From: Thermodesulfovibrio sp.
Lineage (GTDB): Bacteria; Nitrospirota; Thermodesulfovibrionia; Thermodesulfovibrionales; UBA6898
Reading direction: 5' to 3'
DNA: 37,311 bases
NCBI GenBank assembly: GCA_013824615.1
Contig: PNOC01000036.1
Location: 1 to 37,311, forward strand
Under the pieces are notes generated by a model, which worked only from the letters and a program-made list of their open reading frames with translations, was not told the origin of the DNA and ran no database searches. The position numbers were made by a program, and so were the translations under genes. Positions 17,403 to 25,087 of this stretch are shown one piece after another (position 1 is the stretch's first letter; each line of letters opens with the position of its first letter).

Positions 17403-18757
17403 TGAAGATACTCGTTATCGATGACCAGATAGGAATGAGAAAAAGCCTCGGTATATTATTGAGGAAGGAGGGTTTTTCAACTGACGAGGCCGAGAACGGG
17501 ACGCAAGCCATTTCATATCTTGAAAAAGGTTTTTACGATCTTGTCATTACAGATATGAAGATGTCTCCGGGGACAGGACTGGACGTTCTTTACTATATAA
17601 AAGAGCGGCTCCCCAAAACCGACGTTATAATCATGACCGGATACGGTACGGTAGACTCTGCCGTACTGGCCATGAAGATGGGAGCTTTCGATTACATTTC
17701 GAAACCGTTCAAAAACGAGGAAATACTGCACAGAGTCAGAAAATCAATGAATCATCTGGAAACAGCAAAAGAGCTGTCTTCATTGCAGAAGGCAGTAACA
17801 TCCGAAAACAACAAAATCCCCCTTTTAGGTACCAGTGCCGCTATCAAAGAGATCGTGGCCGTCATGCATAAGATTTCGAATCTGGATATAGCGATATTGA
17901 TTACGGGAGAGACCGGGACCGGGAAGAGTCTTATCGCAAAGACAATCCACAGCCTCAGCTCTAGAGCCGACAAGCCCTTTGTCTCGATTAACTGCGCTTC
18001 TGTTCCCGAACAGCTGCTCGAAAGTGAGCTTTTCGGGCATGAAAAGGGCGCCTTTACCGGGGCACTCCTCGAAAGGAGGGGACTATTCGAGGCGGCAGAG
18101 GGAGGGACAATACTGCTCGATGAAATAGGCAGTATGCCTTTTGCGATGCAGGCGAAATTACTGGACGTTCTTCAGGACCGGGCGGTCCGGAGGATTGGCA
18201 GTAATAAGAGTAAAGCAATACATGCAAGAGTTATTGCCGCCACGAATACAGACCTTGTCAGCGCAATTGATAACGGCTCCTTTCGCAGCGACCTGTATTA
18301 TCGGATAAAGGTAGCCCATATCCATGTCCCGCCACTGCGGAACCATGCCGAAGATATACCTTTTCTTGCAGAGCATTTTCTGGAATCAACAAGAAAAGAT
18401 ATGGACAACACCGGTGTTCATTTCTCTCCGGAGGCCCTCGACTTCCTGCAGCAGTATAAATTCCCGGGGAATGTGAGAGAGCTCGCCAATGCAATCTCCG
18501 GCGTTGCAGCCGTTGCAGCAGGCAATATTATTTCGGCCCAGGATTTGGCACTCACGCTCACGAGCAGTCTTTTTGAAATTCACTCCCCGGTCCCTGCAGA
18601 TAAAGAGACGCAGCCCAACAGTCTCGATGAATGGGAAAAGGAACTAATCGTTGAAAGCCTCAGGAAAAATCCGGGCAATCTCACCAAGGTATGCAGTGAG
18701 TTGAAAATCGGCAGGACAACGCTCTGGAGAAAAATGAAGAAATATAATATTCAATAA
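17399..18757 (+). CDS. NtrC-family sigma54-dependent response regulator
   Basis: 452-residue enhancer-binding protein of full domain order. The receiver domain has phospho-acceptor Asp52 in VITDMKMSPGTG. The AAA+ domain has Walker A GETGTGKS (from Gly170), the sigma54-contact loop GAFTGA at 217-222 and Walker B LLDEIGS. The C-terminal Fis-type helix-turn-helix is NLTKVCSELKIGRTTLWRKM. It should activate sigma54 promoters after phosphorylation by the coupled kinase. It converges, with a 20-base gap, on the end of the copper-enzyme operon, whose divergent promoter region carries two sigma54 promoters and paired enhancer-like sites. It is the only sigma54 activator in the window and thus the best candidate regulator of that operon (inference). 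Confidence 0.95.
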   Translation: MMKILVIDDQIGMRKSLGILLRKEGFSTDEAENGTQAISYLEKGFYDLVITDMKMSPGTGLDVLYYIKERLPKTDVIIMTGYGTVDSAVLAMKMGAFDYISKPFKNEEILHRVRKSMNHLETAKELSSLQKAVTSENNKIPLLGTSAAIKEIVAVMHKISNLDIAILITGETGTGKSLIAKTIHSLSSRADKPFVSINCASVPEQLLESELFGHEKGAFTGALLERRGLFEAAEGGTILLDEIGSMPFAMQAKLLDVLQDRAVRRIGSNKSKAIHARVIAATNTDLVSAIDNGSFRSDLYYRIKVAHIHVPPLRNHAEDIPFLAEHFLESTRKDMDNTGVHFSPEALDFLQQYKFPGNVRELANAISGVAAVAAGNIISAQDLALTLTSSLFEIHSPVPADKETQPNSLDEWEKELIVESLRKNPGNLTKVCSELKIGRTTLWRKMKKYNIQ

Positions 18758-18777
18758 GGCCGCTTGCTCTGTAAGCC

Positions 18778-19074
18778 CTACTTAAGCCACTGAATCAGAT
18801 CTATCGTAATCAGGAAATTCGCCCCCTCCTCTTCCCTGACCCTCTGATAAAATTCACAGGTTCTGCAGTCTACATACTTCTTTGCAAAGCTGCCCTGGAT
18901 TTCACCACCACACATCGTCCCGGCAACCACCCAGCATACCCTGCCGGCATTCTTGCCTCCATGCGCAGAATCAAGCTTCGTATAGCTTGCAGCAGGACAA
19001 ACGCCGAGTTCTTCGGCCTTCTCTCCGCCAAATTGCCTGCCGCAATTCTTAATATCCCAACAGTTTTTTTTCAT
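18778..19074 (-). CDS. Two-CW domain-containing protein
   Basis: 98-residue soluble Cys-rich protein with two related Cys-Trp motifs, KKNCWDIKNCG at the N-terminus and GRVCWVVAGTMCGG in the middle, plus CPAA and a CRTCEF pair. This matches the small two-CW family seen in anaerobic bacteria, of unknown biochemical role; the cysteines suggest metal or Fe-S binding. The ribosome site GGAG is 6 bases before the ATG. It is the last gene of the long minus-strand operon, 55 bases after the NosL-barrel fusion. Confidence 0.85.
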   Translation of the reverse strand: MKKNCWDIKNCGRQFGGEKAEELGVCPAASYTKLDSAHGGKNAGRVCWVVAGTMCGGEIQGSFAKKYVDCRTCEFYQRVREEEGANFLITIDLIQWLK

Positions 19075-19129
19075 TGCAGTCTCCGTTTAAGCATTCTATA
19101 GTAACAAATTATTCGGAAAAGCCCAGCTC

Positions 19130-20590
19130 TTAAAACATGAACTGTATACCTGCGTTGAGGAACCATGTGGTTTTCAATTGCAGACCGTTCAGGTTCTGGT
19201 AGATTGGCACGCCGCCTTCAACCCCAATGCTGAAGGCGCCTTTCTGATAGCTCACACCGATCGCGCCATCGAGGCGCCGACCGCCATAGTTGAGGGGGTC
19301 AGCGTCAGGAGTAGGCACCCCCATCCCCGTTACGGGATGTATGAGCTTCTCAATCTCAGAGTCTTTGCCCTTTATCCGTGACGCATCAGTATAGGCAAAA
19401 CGCATCCAGGAGGCGGCACGGCTGAAGGTTCTCTGGATCCAGCTGTTCGCCTTTAAACTGTCACCAAAACTCCAGCCGTTCTTGTTTTTTGCAGTGTGCC
19501 ATGTGTACATGGCCTGCGCGCCCCAGTTCCATTTTGCGTCGTTGCTGAGAACGTTATAGGTAAGAGCAGGTTTGAGGTCATATGAGCCCGAACCAAGTTG
19601 CATGTCATAGGGTGCGCGGTATTCCTTCCGCATCATAGTTATTGTCTCACGTACACTACCGGTAGGAAGGCTGAGCCCAAGACTTCCTGTAAAATACTTG
19701 TTGATCTTGCATATCCCTCTCAGCTCAATGTCGCCGAACCCTCTGGTAGTCATGGGGTCCTCTTGCACAATTGGTTTCATCGGGCCCATGTCCATCAGCA
19801 TGTTCATCTTGTTAGATTGATAATTGGCCATGGTCATTATTGTCAGCTGATCGGTAATCCCATACATCAGCATCAGCATATGCATATCCATTGTCATACT
19901 GGTCGGAATCATCATATAGGAATACTGCGTGGGCCTATTGAACCCGACACTGCTTTTGTCGACATTTTTCGTACCGTCGCGCAGCCCCCTCATGTTCACG
20001 TGCATGAATTTGTAATTGACCATCCACATGCCGGCCGGGTGAGTATGGTAGATATCGTCACCAAATGCGGGATTGAACAACATTTGAGAACCCGCCCCCA
20101 TATTGTGACCAGCATGTCCATGCCCCTCGTGGGTGGTCTTCGTGCCCTCAACTGTTTCCCCGTTAGCAGCCCGCATGGCCTCATCGAATTTTATCACAGT
20201 CCCGCCGTTTTCCTTAACAAATGACTGAGCGTCCTTCTCTGCAGCAAAGGCCCATTTTGCAACAGAGGTCATAACGCCATCTTTTCTTCCTCCGTTTACC
20301 CAGATTGCGGTCCGGGCATCAATCAGGTCTCTTGTCGTATAATCAGCAACCAATAGGGACTTGATCGGCTTGCCCTCGTTTTGTTTCAGCTCAGAGGAAG
20401 CACAGTGGAGACTGCAGACCGCTACCGTTGTCCCGTCGTCATAAAGAATAAGCATCCGGCCTTGGGCAAAAACAGTTCGGTCCATCCCGCATTGTTTGCA
20501 GGCCTTGTAATTATCAACCGTGTCAGCTGAGGTTGCGGTTGCAATGACAGACAGCATAAGTATCAACAACAATAAAGTAAATCTTTTCAT
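19130..20590 (-). CDS. NosL copper-chaperone domain fused to an outer-membrane beta-barrel
   Basis: 486-residue exported protein with a signal peptide (~1-22). Residues ~28-142 form a NosL-type domain: CKQCGM (Cys31, Cys34, Met36), a second cluster Cys59-Ser-Leu-His62-Cys63, Met107 in GVMTSVAKWAFA, then the final GGTVIKFDEAM strand. NosL binds Cu(I) and delivers it to the copper centre of N2O reductase. A His/Gly linker (THEGHGHAGHNMG) follows, and residues ~170-486 are a Met-rich beta-barrel of the outer-membrane transporter-like kind, ending in an aromatic Phe as barrel proteins do. The fusion is unusual: NosL is normally a free lipoprotein. In this operon it probably handles copper for the Tat-exported propeller enzyme. 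The ribosome site AAGGAG is 7 bases upstream. Confidence 0.85.
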   Translation of the reverse strand: MKRFTLLLLILMLSVIATATSADTVDNYKACKQCGMDRTVFAQGRMLILYDDGTTVAVCSLHCASSELKQNEGKPIKSLLVADYTTRDLIDARTAIWVNGGRKDGVMTSVAKWAFAAEKDAQSFVKENGGTVIKFDEAMRAANGETVEGTKTTHEGHGHAGHNMGAGSQMLFNPAFGDDIYHTHPAGMWMVNYKFMHVNMRGLRDGTKNVDKSSVGFNRPTQYSYMMIPTSMTMDMHMLMLMYGITDQLTIMTMANYQSNKMNMLMDMGPMKPIVQEDPMTTRGFGDIELRGICKINKYFTGSLGLSLPTGSVRETITMMRKEYRAPYDMQLGSGSYDLKPALTYNVLSNDAKWNWGAQAMYTWHTAKNKNGWSFGDSLKANSWIQRTFSRAASWMRFAYTDASRIKGKDSEIEKLIHPVTGMGVPTPDADPLNYGGRRLDGAIGVSYQKGAFSIGVEGGVPIYQNLNGLQLKTTWFLNAGIQFMF

Positions 20591-20685
20591 GAAAAGCTCC
20601 TTCTTCAGTAACTAAAAATCAACGAGCTGATTATTAACAACGATGACTTTCCGGGAGGCCGCTTTATCCTGTATAAACTCACTAT

Positions 20686-21219
20686 TCACATCCCCTCCCT
20701 GAGGACCCAGGTGTCCGTATTGGGTGTTATCCAGTATAAACTCTCACCGGAATTGCTGCGAAGGCCGGTCTCGGTTCTCAGGAGGAAGCGTACCAGATAC
20801 CTGATCATCATATTAATATCTCCTTCACTGGTAACATACAATGCCGGGATGTTAAGGGGTATGTTCACCATATATTCCACGTTCCGCCCCTCCCGGGGGA
20901 GTAGCACGGTGCCTTCCCCGCCTCCATGGTGGGAAGCGCTCAGTTCCTGCCATTTGCCGAGAATATCTGTCTGAACATAAAAAGTCTCGTTGTTTTCTTT
21001 CAATACTATGGTATTGTTTGACCGGTTATATATAGTGAGGTCTACTCTATAATTGTTATTGCCCTGATAAGAGATCTTCCTTACGCTGACGTCAATATAC
21101 TCAAAAGAGGCATTCGCTGCAAAACAATCACCGGCAGCTATATTCCCGAGTACGAGAGCAGCAAACCAACTCCATCGGGTAAGGACGTGAAGCCGGGCTA
21201 TCCATGCAGGGAATTTCAC
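20686..21219 (-). CDS. Exported beta-rich protein, distant relative of the two anchored operon proteins
   Basis: 177-residue protein with a signal peptide (hydrophobic WFAALVLGNIAAG, cleavage near CFA-AN). The mature part is all-beta in style, with alternating stretches such as YRVDLTIYNRSNNTIVL and YVQTDILGKWQEL. Its order of features (strand pair, xVQT..W.E strand, basic/acidic loop, a VNIPL strand, an IRYLVRF strand) parallels the proteins at 21733-22377 and 22466-23161, so I read it as a third, divergent member lacking their membrane anchor. The start is GTG with a weak ribosome site. No function known; its place suggests enzyme assembly or copper handling. Confidence 0.75.
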   Translation of the reverse strand: MKFPAWIARLHVLTRWSWFAALVLGNIAAGDCFAANASFEYIDVSVRKISYQGNNNYRVDLTIYNRSNNTIVLKENNETFYVQTDILGKWQELSASHHGGGEGTVLLPREGRNVEYMVNIPLNIPALYVTSEGDINMMIRYLVRFLLRTETGLRSNSGESLYWITPNTDTWVLREGM

Positions 21220-21304
21220 CCGAACACCGGCCTCAGGTGATCTTCCGCCTCAAGAAATAATGTCCTGTTCATATCATCATCCTGCGATGCGTTAAGAAAC
21301 TCTC

Positions 21305-21718
21305 TCACTTGACATTAACATTAAACACCGCGGTGTCCTCACCCTTTTTCCCTTTATTTATCCTGACATATATCTCCCATAGTCCGGACATACTGAGGTT
21401 GAGCTGTTCAACTGCATATTCCCCGTTGCCAAGCTCCTTTATGACCGGTAGTGTACTTGTCCCATGCTCATGTGCCGGCATCCAGGTGACTATCTCAATA
21501 TCCAGTTTCTGCTTTAAGGGTGTCTTTGATTTGCGGTCCCCAATGAAGAGTTTAAGGCTGTTGTTTCCAATCTTTGCCGGAGCGCCCTTAAAATCGATCG
21601 AGACAAAATACAACCCCTGTTCCGTTGTATTTTGCTGCACGGCAAAGCCGAACAGAAAGCAACTCAGAAGCATGATGAGTCCCAGGGAAAGCCTTCGTTT
21701 CACGGTATATGTATTCAT
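21305..21718 (-). CDS. YtkA/FixH-like exported protein
   Basis: 137-residue protein with a signal peptide (~1-27) and a single immunoglobulin-like domain. The motifs VTWMPAHEHGTSTLPVIKEL and LNLSMSGLWEIYVRI are characteristic of the YtkA-like domain; its conserved HxHG and Met resemble metal-binding sites seen in periplasmic copper proteins, though binding is not shown. The ribosome site AGGAGG sits 7 bases before the ATG. It lies 14 bases after the second anchored paralogue, clearly in the same operon. Confidence 0.82.
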   Translation of the reverse strand: MNTYTVKRRLSLGLIMLLSCFLFGFAVQQNTTEQGLYFVSIDFKGAPAKIGNNSLKLFIGDRKSKTPLKQKLDIEIVTWMPAHEHGTSTLPVIKELGNGEYAVEQLNLSMSGLWEIYVRINKGKKGEDTAVFNVNVK

Positions 21719-21732
21719 GAGATATCCTCCTG

Positions 21733-22377
21733 TTAGTGGGGTGGCATTGGAATCATGGTGGGAACCTTGTTGTCCGGAAAGCTCACCTGTTTCAGAACTT
21801 CCTTATCACTCATGTAGTATGGCTTGAGATACATATATACATCATTGACCCTCTCGATCACCTCCTCTTCCTTGAAAGCGCTCTGGGGCAGTACGAACAT
21901 CGAAATGTGATATCGCACATGCATATACCCGTACATTTGATAGAACGTGTGTTTGATTTCACGTTTTATGGTAACTATCTTTCTATAGAAGTGTTCTCCT
22001 TTCTCGAGTTTGGCGACCTGTTCACGCTTCTCTGTCTGCTTGTCATGAATCGGCACCTCTGTCCAGTACGTCCCGGTTTGAACATAGGCGGTCACCTCGG
22101 GATAGGTGGCATACACCGGCTCATCGGCAAGATTCTCGATCTTGAGCACTGCCTCGTACTTTTCCGGAGAGCCGGGTATATCCCAGGCGTCCGACACATC
22201 CGGAAAAACCATCTGGAATGCCAGTTTTTCGAGCCGCTGTTTTTTGGCGTTCCTCTCCCTGATGATAGCATCCTGTTTCTGACCTATAATGAAATCAGCA
22301 AGGAAAAAAATCCCAACGATAGCCAGAACCACGGCAATTGGCTTCTTTATTCTCATTATGCCTGAAAAAAAGTTCAC
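21733..22377 (-). CDS. Membrane-anchored periplasmic protein, paralogue 2
   Basis: 214 residues: an N-terminal transmembrane anchor (~14-30), a short basic helix (QKQDAIIRERNAKKQRLEKL), then a ~160-residue beta-rich periplasmic domain. It matches its upstream neighbour at many positions: QxAIIxxRxAK after the anchor, ADEPVYxxYPEV, WxEVPI, EKxEQxxKL, YMHxxxxIxxxVLP, and YxYLKPxxxxxKE. This is a tandem duplication. The GTG start has GAGGA 8 bases upstream. No family name is known to me. Two such proteins beside two ABC ATPases suggest a periplasmic adaptor or substrate-handling role (inference). Confidence 0.78.
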   Translation of the reverse strand: MNFFSGIMRIKKPIAVVLAIVGIFFLADFIIGQKQDAIIRERNAKKQRLEKLAFQMVFPDVSDAWDIPGSPEKYEAVLKIENLADEPVYATYPEVTAYVQTGTYWTEVPIHDKQTEKREQVAKLEKGEHFYRKIVTIKREIKHTFYQMYGYMHVRYHISMFVLPQSAFKEEEVIERVNDVYMYLKPYYMSDKEVLKQVSFPDNKVPTMIPMPPH

Positions 22378-22465
22378 AATATGTCCTCAGCATCGAGCTC
22401 TTTTGGGCCTTTAAAATTGCTTTTCATTAGTTCCTCAGTCCCTCAGGCGCCCTTTTCGTTTTGCA

Positions 22466-23161
22466 TCACTTGTTCCAATTTCTGAAACCGGTAATGGGCA
22501 TATACACCGGCACCTTGGTTTCACCAAAGTCAATCACCGCCGAGATCTCCTTCTCGGTTATCCAGAAAGGCTTGAGGTAAATATAGGTTTCGCTCTTTCT
22601 TTCGACGACCTCCCCTTCCTTGAAGCCGCTCTCCGGCAGCACGGAAAACCTGATAAGAAACTTGATATGCATATATTTAGGGATAAGATAGCGGTTGTAC
22701 GGTGTCTTTGGATCTATCGTCAGTATTCTCTGGAAGGGATGCGTTCCGCTGGGGAGCTTATACATCTGTTCTTTCTTTTCTGCCCTCCCGTGAGCGATAG
22801 GGACCTCCATCCAGGAGATGGTGCCGACCTGCATAAAGGCCCTCACCTCGGGATAGCTTATATACACCGGTTCATCAGCAACGTTGTCTATTCTGATCGT
22901 CACCGCGTACTGCCAGTTCTGTTTTATATCCCCGGTCTCCTCGATATCGCGGACATCAACCGACACCATGCGAAAGGCCTGTGTTTCGAGCGCTTTAATC
23001 TTTGCTTCTCTGTCTTTTATAATGGCTTCCTGTCGTGCGCCCACCACGTAATCAATCGCCGCCCCAATAAGTATAAGCACCAGCAATACGGCCAGGGCCT
23101 TCCGGCTTTTGAGGAGGGACAGTATCTTTCCTATATAAGAAGGGCTCATCGCAGGGTCCAT
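22466..23161 (-). CDS. Membrane-anchored periplasmic protein, paralogue 1
   Basis: 231 residues with a transmembrane anchor (~20-42), a charged helix and a ~170-residue periplasmic beta-rich domain. It aligns along its full length with the next gene (shared DEPVYISYPEV/DEPVYATYPEV, SGFKEGEVVER/SAFKEEEVIER and YLKPFWITEKE/YLKPYYMSDKE). It begins 3 bases after the stop of the ABC ATPase gene, without its own strong ribosome site, so translation is probably coupled. Function unknown; see paralogue 2. Confidence 0.78.
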   Translation of the reverse strand: MDPAMSPSYIGKILSLLKSRKALAVLLVLILIGAAIDYVVGARQEAIIKDREAKIKALETQAFRMVSVDVRDIEETGDIKQNWQYAVTIRIDNVADEPVYISYPEVRAFMQVGTISWMEVPIAHGRAEKKEQMYKLPSGTHPFQRILTIDPKTPYNRYLIPKYMHIKFLIRFSVLPESGFKEGEVVERKSETYIYLKPFWITEKEISAVIDFGETKVPVYMPITGFRNWNK

Positions 23162-23164
23162 GTA

Positions 23165-23893
23165 CTACGCCGCGCAGGGAGTACAGGCCACGACTTCGTC
23201 TTTCAGGAATACGCCGTCTTTCAGATGAATAATTCGGTCTGCCCTGTTCGCGATTTCGAGATCATGTGTGGATATGACGATGGCGATGCCTTTTTCTTTC
23301 GAGAGTTTGCGGAACGTGTCGATCACGAATAACCGGTTGGCACGGTCGAGGTTTGCCGTCGGCTCGTCAGCCAGTATCATTGCAGGATGTGTTATAAGTG
23401 CCCGCGCAATAGCCACCCGCTGTATCTCACCGCCGCTGAGCTGACTGGGCATATGGTATATCCGGTGTCCCAACCCCAGCGACTTGATGATCTCTATCCC
23501 TTCATCCTTTATATTTCCGTTGCGGTTCTTCGGCTTGAAGAAATTAAAGGGCAGCAGGGTATTCTCCAATACATTCAGCATGCGGAGAGGTTTTGCGTCC
23601 TGAAAGATAAAACTGAATTTCTCTCTGCGGAAATGCACAAGATCTTCTTCTGACAACCCGTCTATCCGGATCCCTTCAAGGAGGACCTCTCCCCTGGTCG
23701 GCCGGTCCAGAGAGCCGATGATGTTTAACAACGTTGTCTTGCCGGACCCGCTCGGCCCGACAAGGGCAACCAACTCTCCCTTGTTGATCGATAGGGAGAC
23801 ATGCTCCAATGCAGTCACCTCACCGGAGGCTAAATTAAACGTCTTGTTCACATCCTTCAGCTCTAAGAATGGGGTACCCTTACTCGTGTCCAT
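23165..23893 (-). CDS. LolD/MacB-type ABC transporter ATPase (second set)
   Basis: About 242-residue ABC ATPase with Walker A GPSGSGKTT, Q-loop at FIFQD, signature LSGGE, Walker B MILADEPTANLD and the switch His in VISTHDLE. The family energises FtsX/MacB-type permeases that move lipoproteins or other periplasmic material. I place the start at the ATG at 23893, because GGAGGG lies 7 bases upstream and the permease stop is 2 bases away; an in-frame ATG at 23908 would overlap the permease. The C-terminus ends in a CTPCAA pair of cysteines, unusual for the family. Works with the permease just upstream and probably the one before it. Confidence 0.92.
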   Translation of the reverse strand: MDTSKGTPFLELKDVNKTFNLASGEVTALEHVSLSINKGELVALVGPSGSGKTTLLNIIGSLDRPTRGEVLLEGIRIDGLSEEDLVHFRREKFSFIFQDAKPLRMLNVLENTLLPFNFFKPKNRNGNIKDEGIEIIKSLGLGHRIYHMPSQLSGGEIQRVAIARALITHPAMILADEPTANLDRANRLFVIDTFRKLSKEKGIAIVISTHDLEIANRADRIIHLKDGVFLKDEVVACTPCAA

Positions 23894-23895
23894 AA

Positions 23896-25086
23896 TCAAC
23901 CCTCCCATTGGCTTCTGAAACTGTCTGTGATTTTGATTTTTGATAAGCGGTACGTCGGATAAAAACTCGCGATAAGACTGCAGAATACGCCCACCAGCAG
24001 AGCCACCAGCACATAGAGGATGTTAATTTTTATTCCGGCCCCGAGTTTAAGGAGCAGCGAATCCAGCAGATACGTCATGATAAGGCCGAGCGGATAGCCT
24101 ATCAGGCCGCCCATCAGCCCTATCGACAGATATTCAGAGAGAAATATGGTCAGAAGCTGCGACCGGGACGCCCCGACGGACTTCAGCAGCCCGATTTCCT
24201 TTATCCGGGAATAAAGCACACTTGTCACGATATTAAAGATCGAAAATATACTCACGGCAATAGTGGCCACAACGATCGCCATCAGGAATTTGAGCGATTT
24301 TTTCAGCAGCGCATATTTCATGGTGCTGAATTGCTGTGGCGAAAGGGCCATAATATTCGGAATATTTTTGTTAATCTCCGCAACCGCTGTCTGGAGCATT
24401 TTTTTGTCTTTATCGAGTGATACATTCTGAATGTTGATAACAGACACAAAGCCGCTTTTATTGTAGAGTTTTTGTATCACGGCAAAAGGTGCAAACACCA
24501 TATAATCTTCAGAGGAGTTATAGTTCTGAAGAATCCCGGCAACTTTAAACTCTGACCCGCCAAGGGTAACCGTATCCTGCAACGATACCTTGCGTGAGCT
24601 GGCATACGATCCTCCCAGGACAGCTTCCTGATCGTTTTCCGGCCACCTCCCGCTGGTCAGTTTCCAGGAAGGCTTAGCCTCTAATTCGGTTTTGAAATCA
24701 ATGCCTGCGACGACCGAGCTGACCTTCGCCTTTCCGATGAGCAGATCATCTTCCTGATAGAAGCGCACGACGGTGATGACCTTGTCCTTGGGATTGCGGA
24801 TAGTTTCCCGTACGATCCTTTCAACGTCGGCAATGACGCCCTCCGGAATATATTCCTGCGTATTTACCCCGATCTGGCTGATCTTGTCCACGCGGATATT
24901 CTTGGGCTGGACGATCAGGGTGAACCCAAACTTGGAGGCCAGGGTCGACAGGGAACTGTCTGCATTGTCGAAGGTGAGGAGAATCGTGCTGAGGATGGCG
25001 ACCGGAATGACGATAGCAATCAGCAGATAGAGGCTTTTTCCCTTTCTTCTGAAAATATCCTTTATAGCCAGGACAATAAGTTCCAT
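23896..25086 (-). CDS. FtsX/MacB-type ABC permease (third permease)
   Basis: 396-residue membrane protein: one N-terminal helix (~18-40), a ~220-residue periplasmic MacB-like domain (GRWPENDQEAVLGGSYA motif), then three C-terminal helices with the FtsX coupling region EIGLLKSVGASRSQLLTIF. This is the topology of type VII ABC permeases that act on periplasmic substrates rather than transport across the inner membrane. It resembles the preceding permease (25088-26503) in order and motif. A GGAG site lies 7 bases before the ATG; the gene abuts its neighbours on both sides. Confidence 0.9.
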   Translation of the reverse strand: MELIVLAIKDIFRRKGKSLYLLIAIVIPVAILSTILLTFDNADSSLSTLASKFGFTLIVQPKNIRVDKISQIGVNTQEYIPEGVIADVERIVRETIRNPKDKVITVVRFYQEDDLLIGKAKVSSVVAGIDFKTELEAKPSWKLTSGRWPENDQEAVLGGSYASSRKVSLQDTVTLGGSEFKVAGILQNYNSSEDYMVFAPFAVIQKLYNKSGFVSVINIQNVSLDKDKKMLQTAVAEINKNIPNIMALSPQQFSTMKYALLKKSLKFLMAIVVATIAVSIFSIFNIVTSVLYSRIKEIGLLKSVGASRSQLLTIFLSEYLSIGLMGGLIGYPLGLIMTYLLDSLLLKLGAGIKINILYVLVALLVGVFCSLIASFYPTYRLSKIKITDSFRSQWEG

Positions 25087-25087
25087 A

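Noticed and set aside
19598-20224. 208-residue plus-strand frame rich in His
   Set aside because: Mirror of the Met-rich barrel of the NosL fusion (CAT/ATG antisense gives His); no ribosome site.
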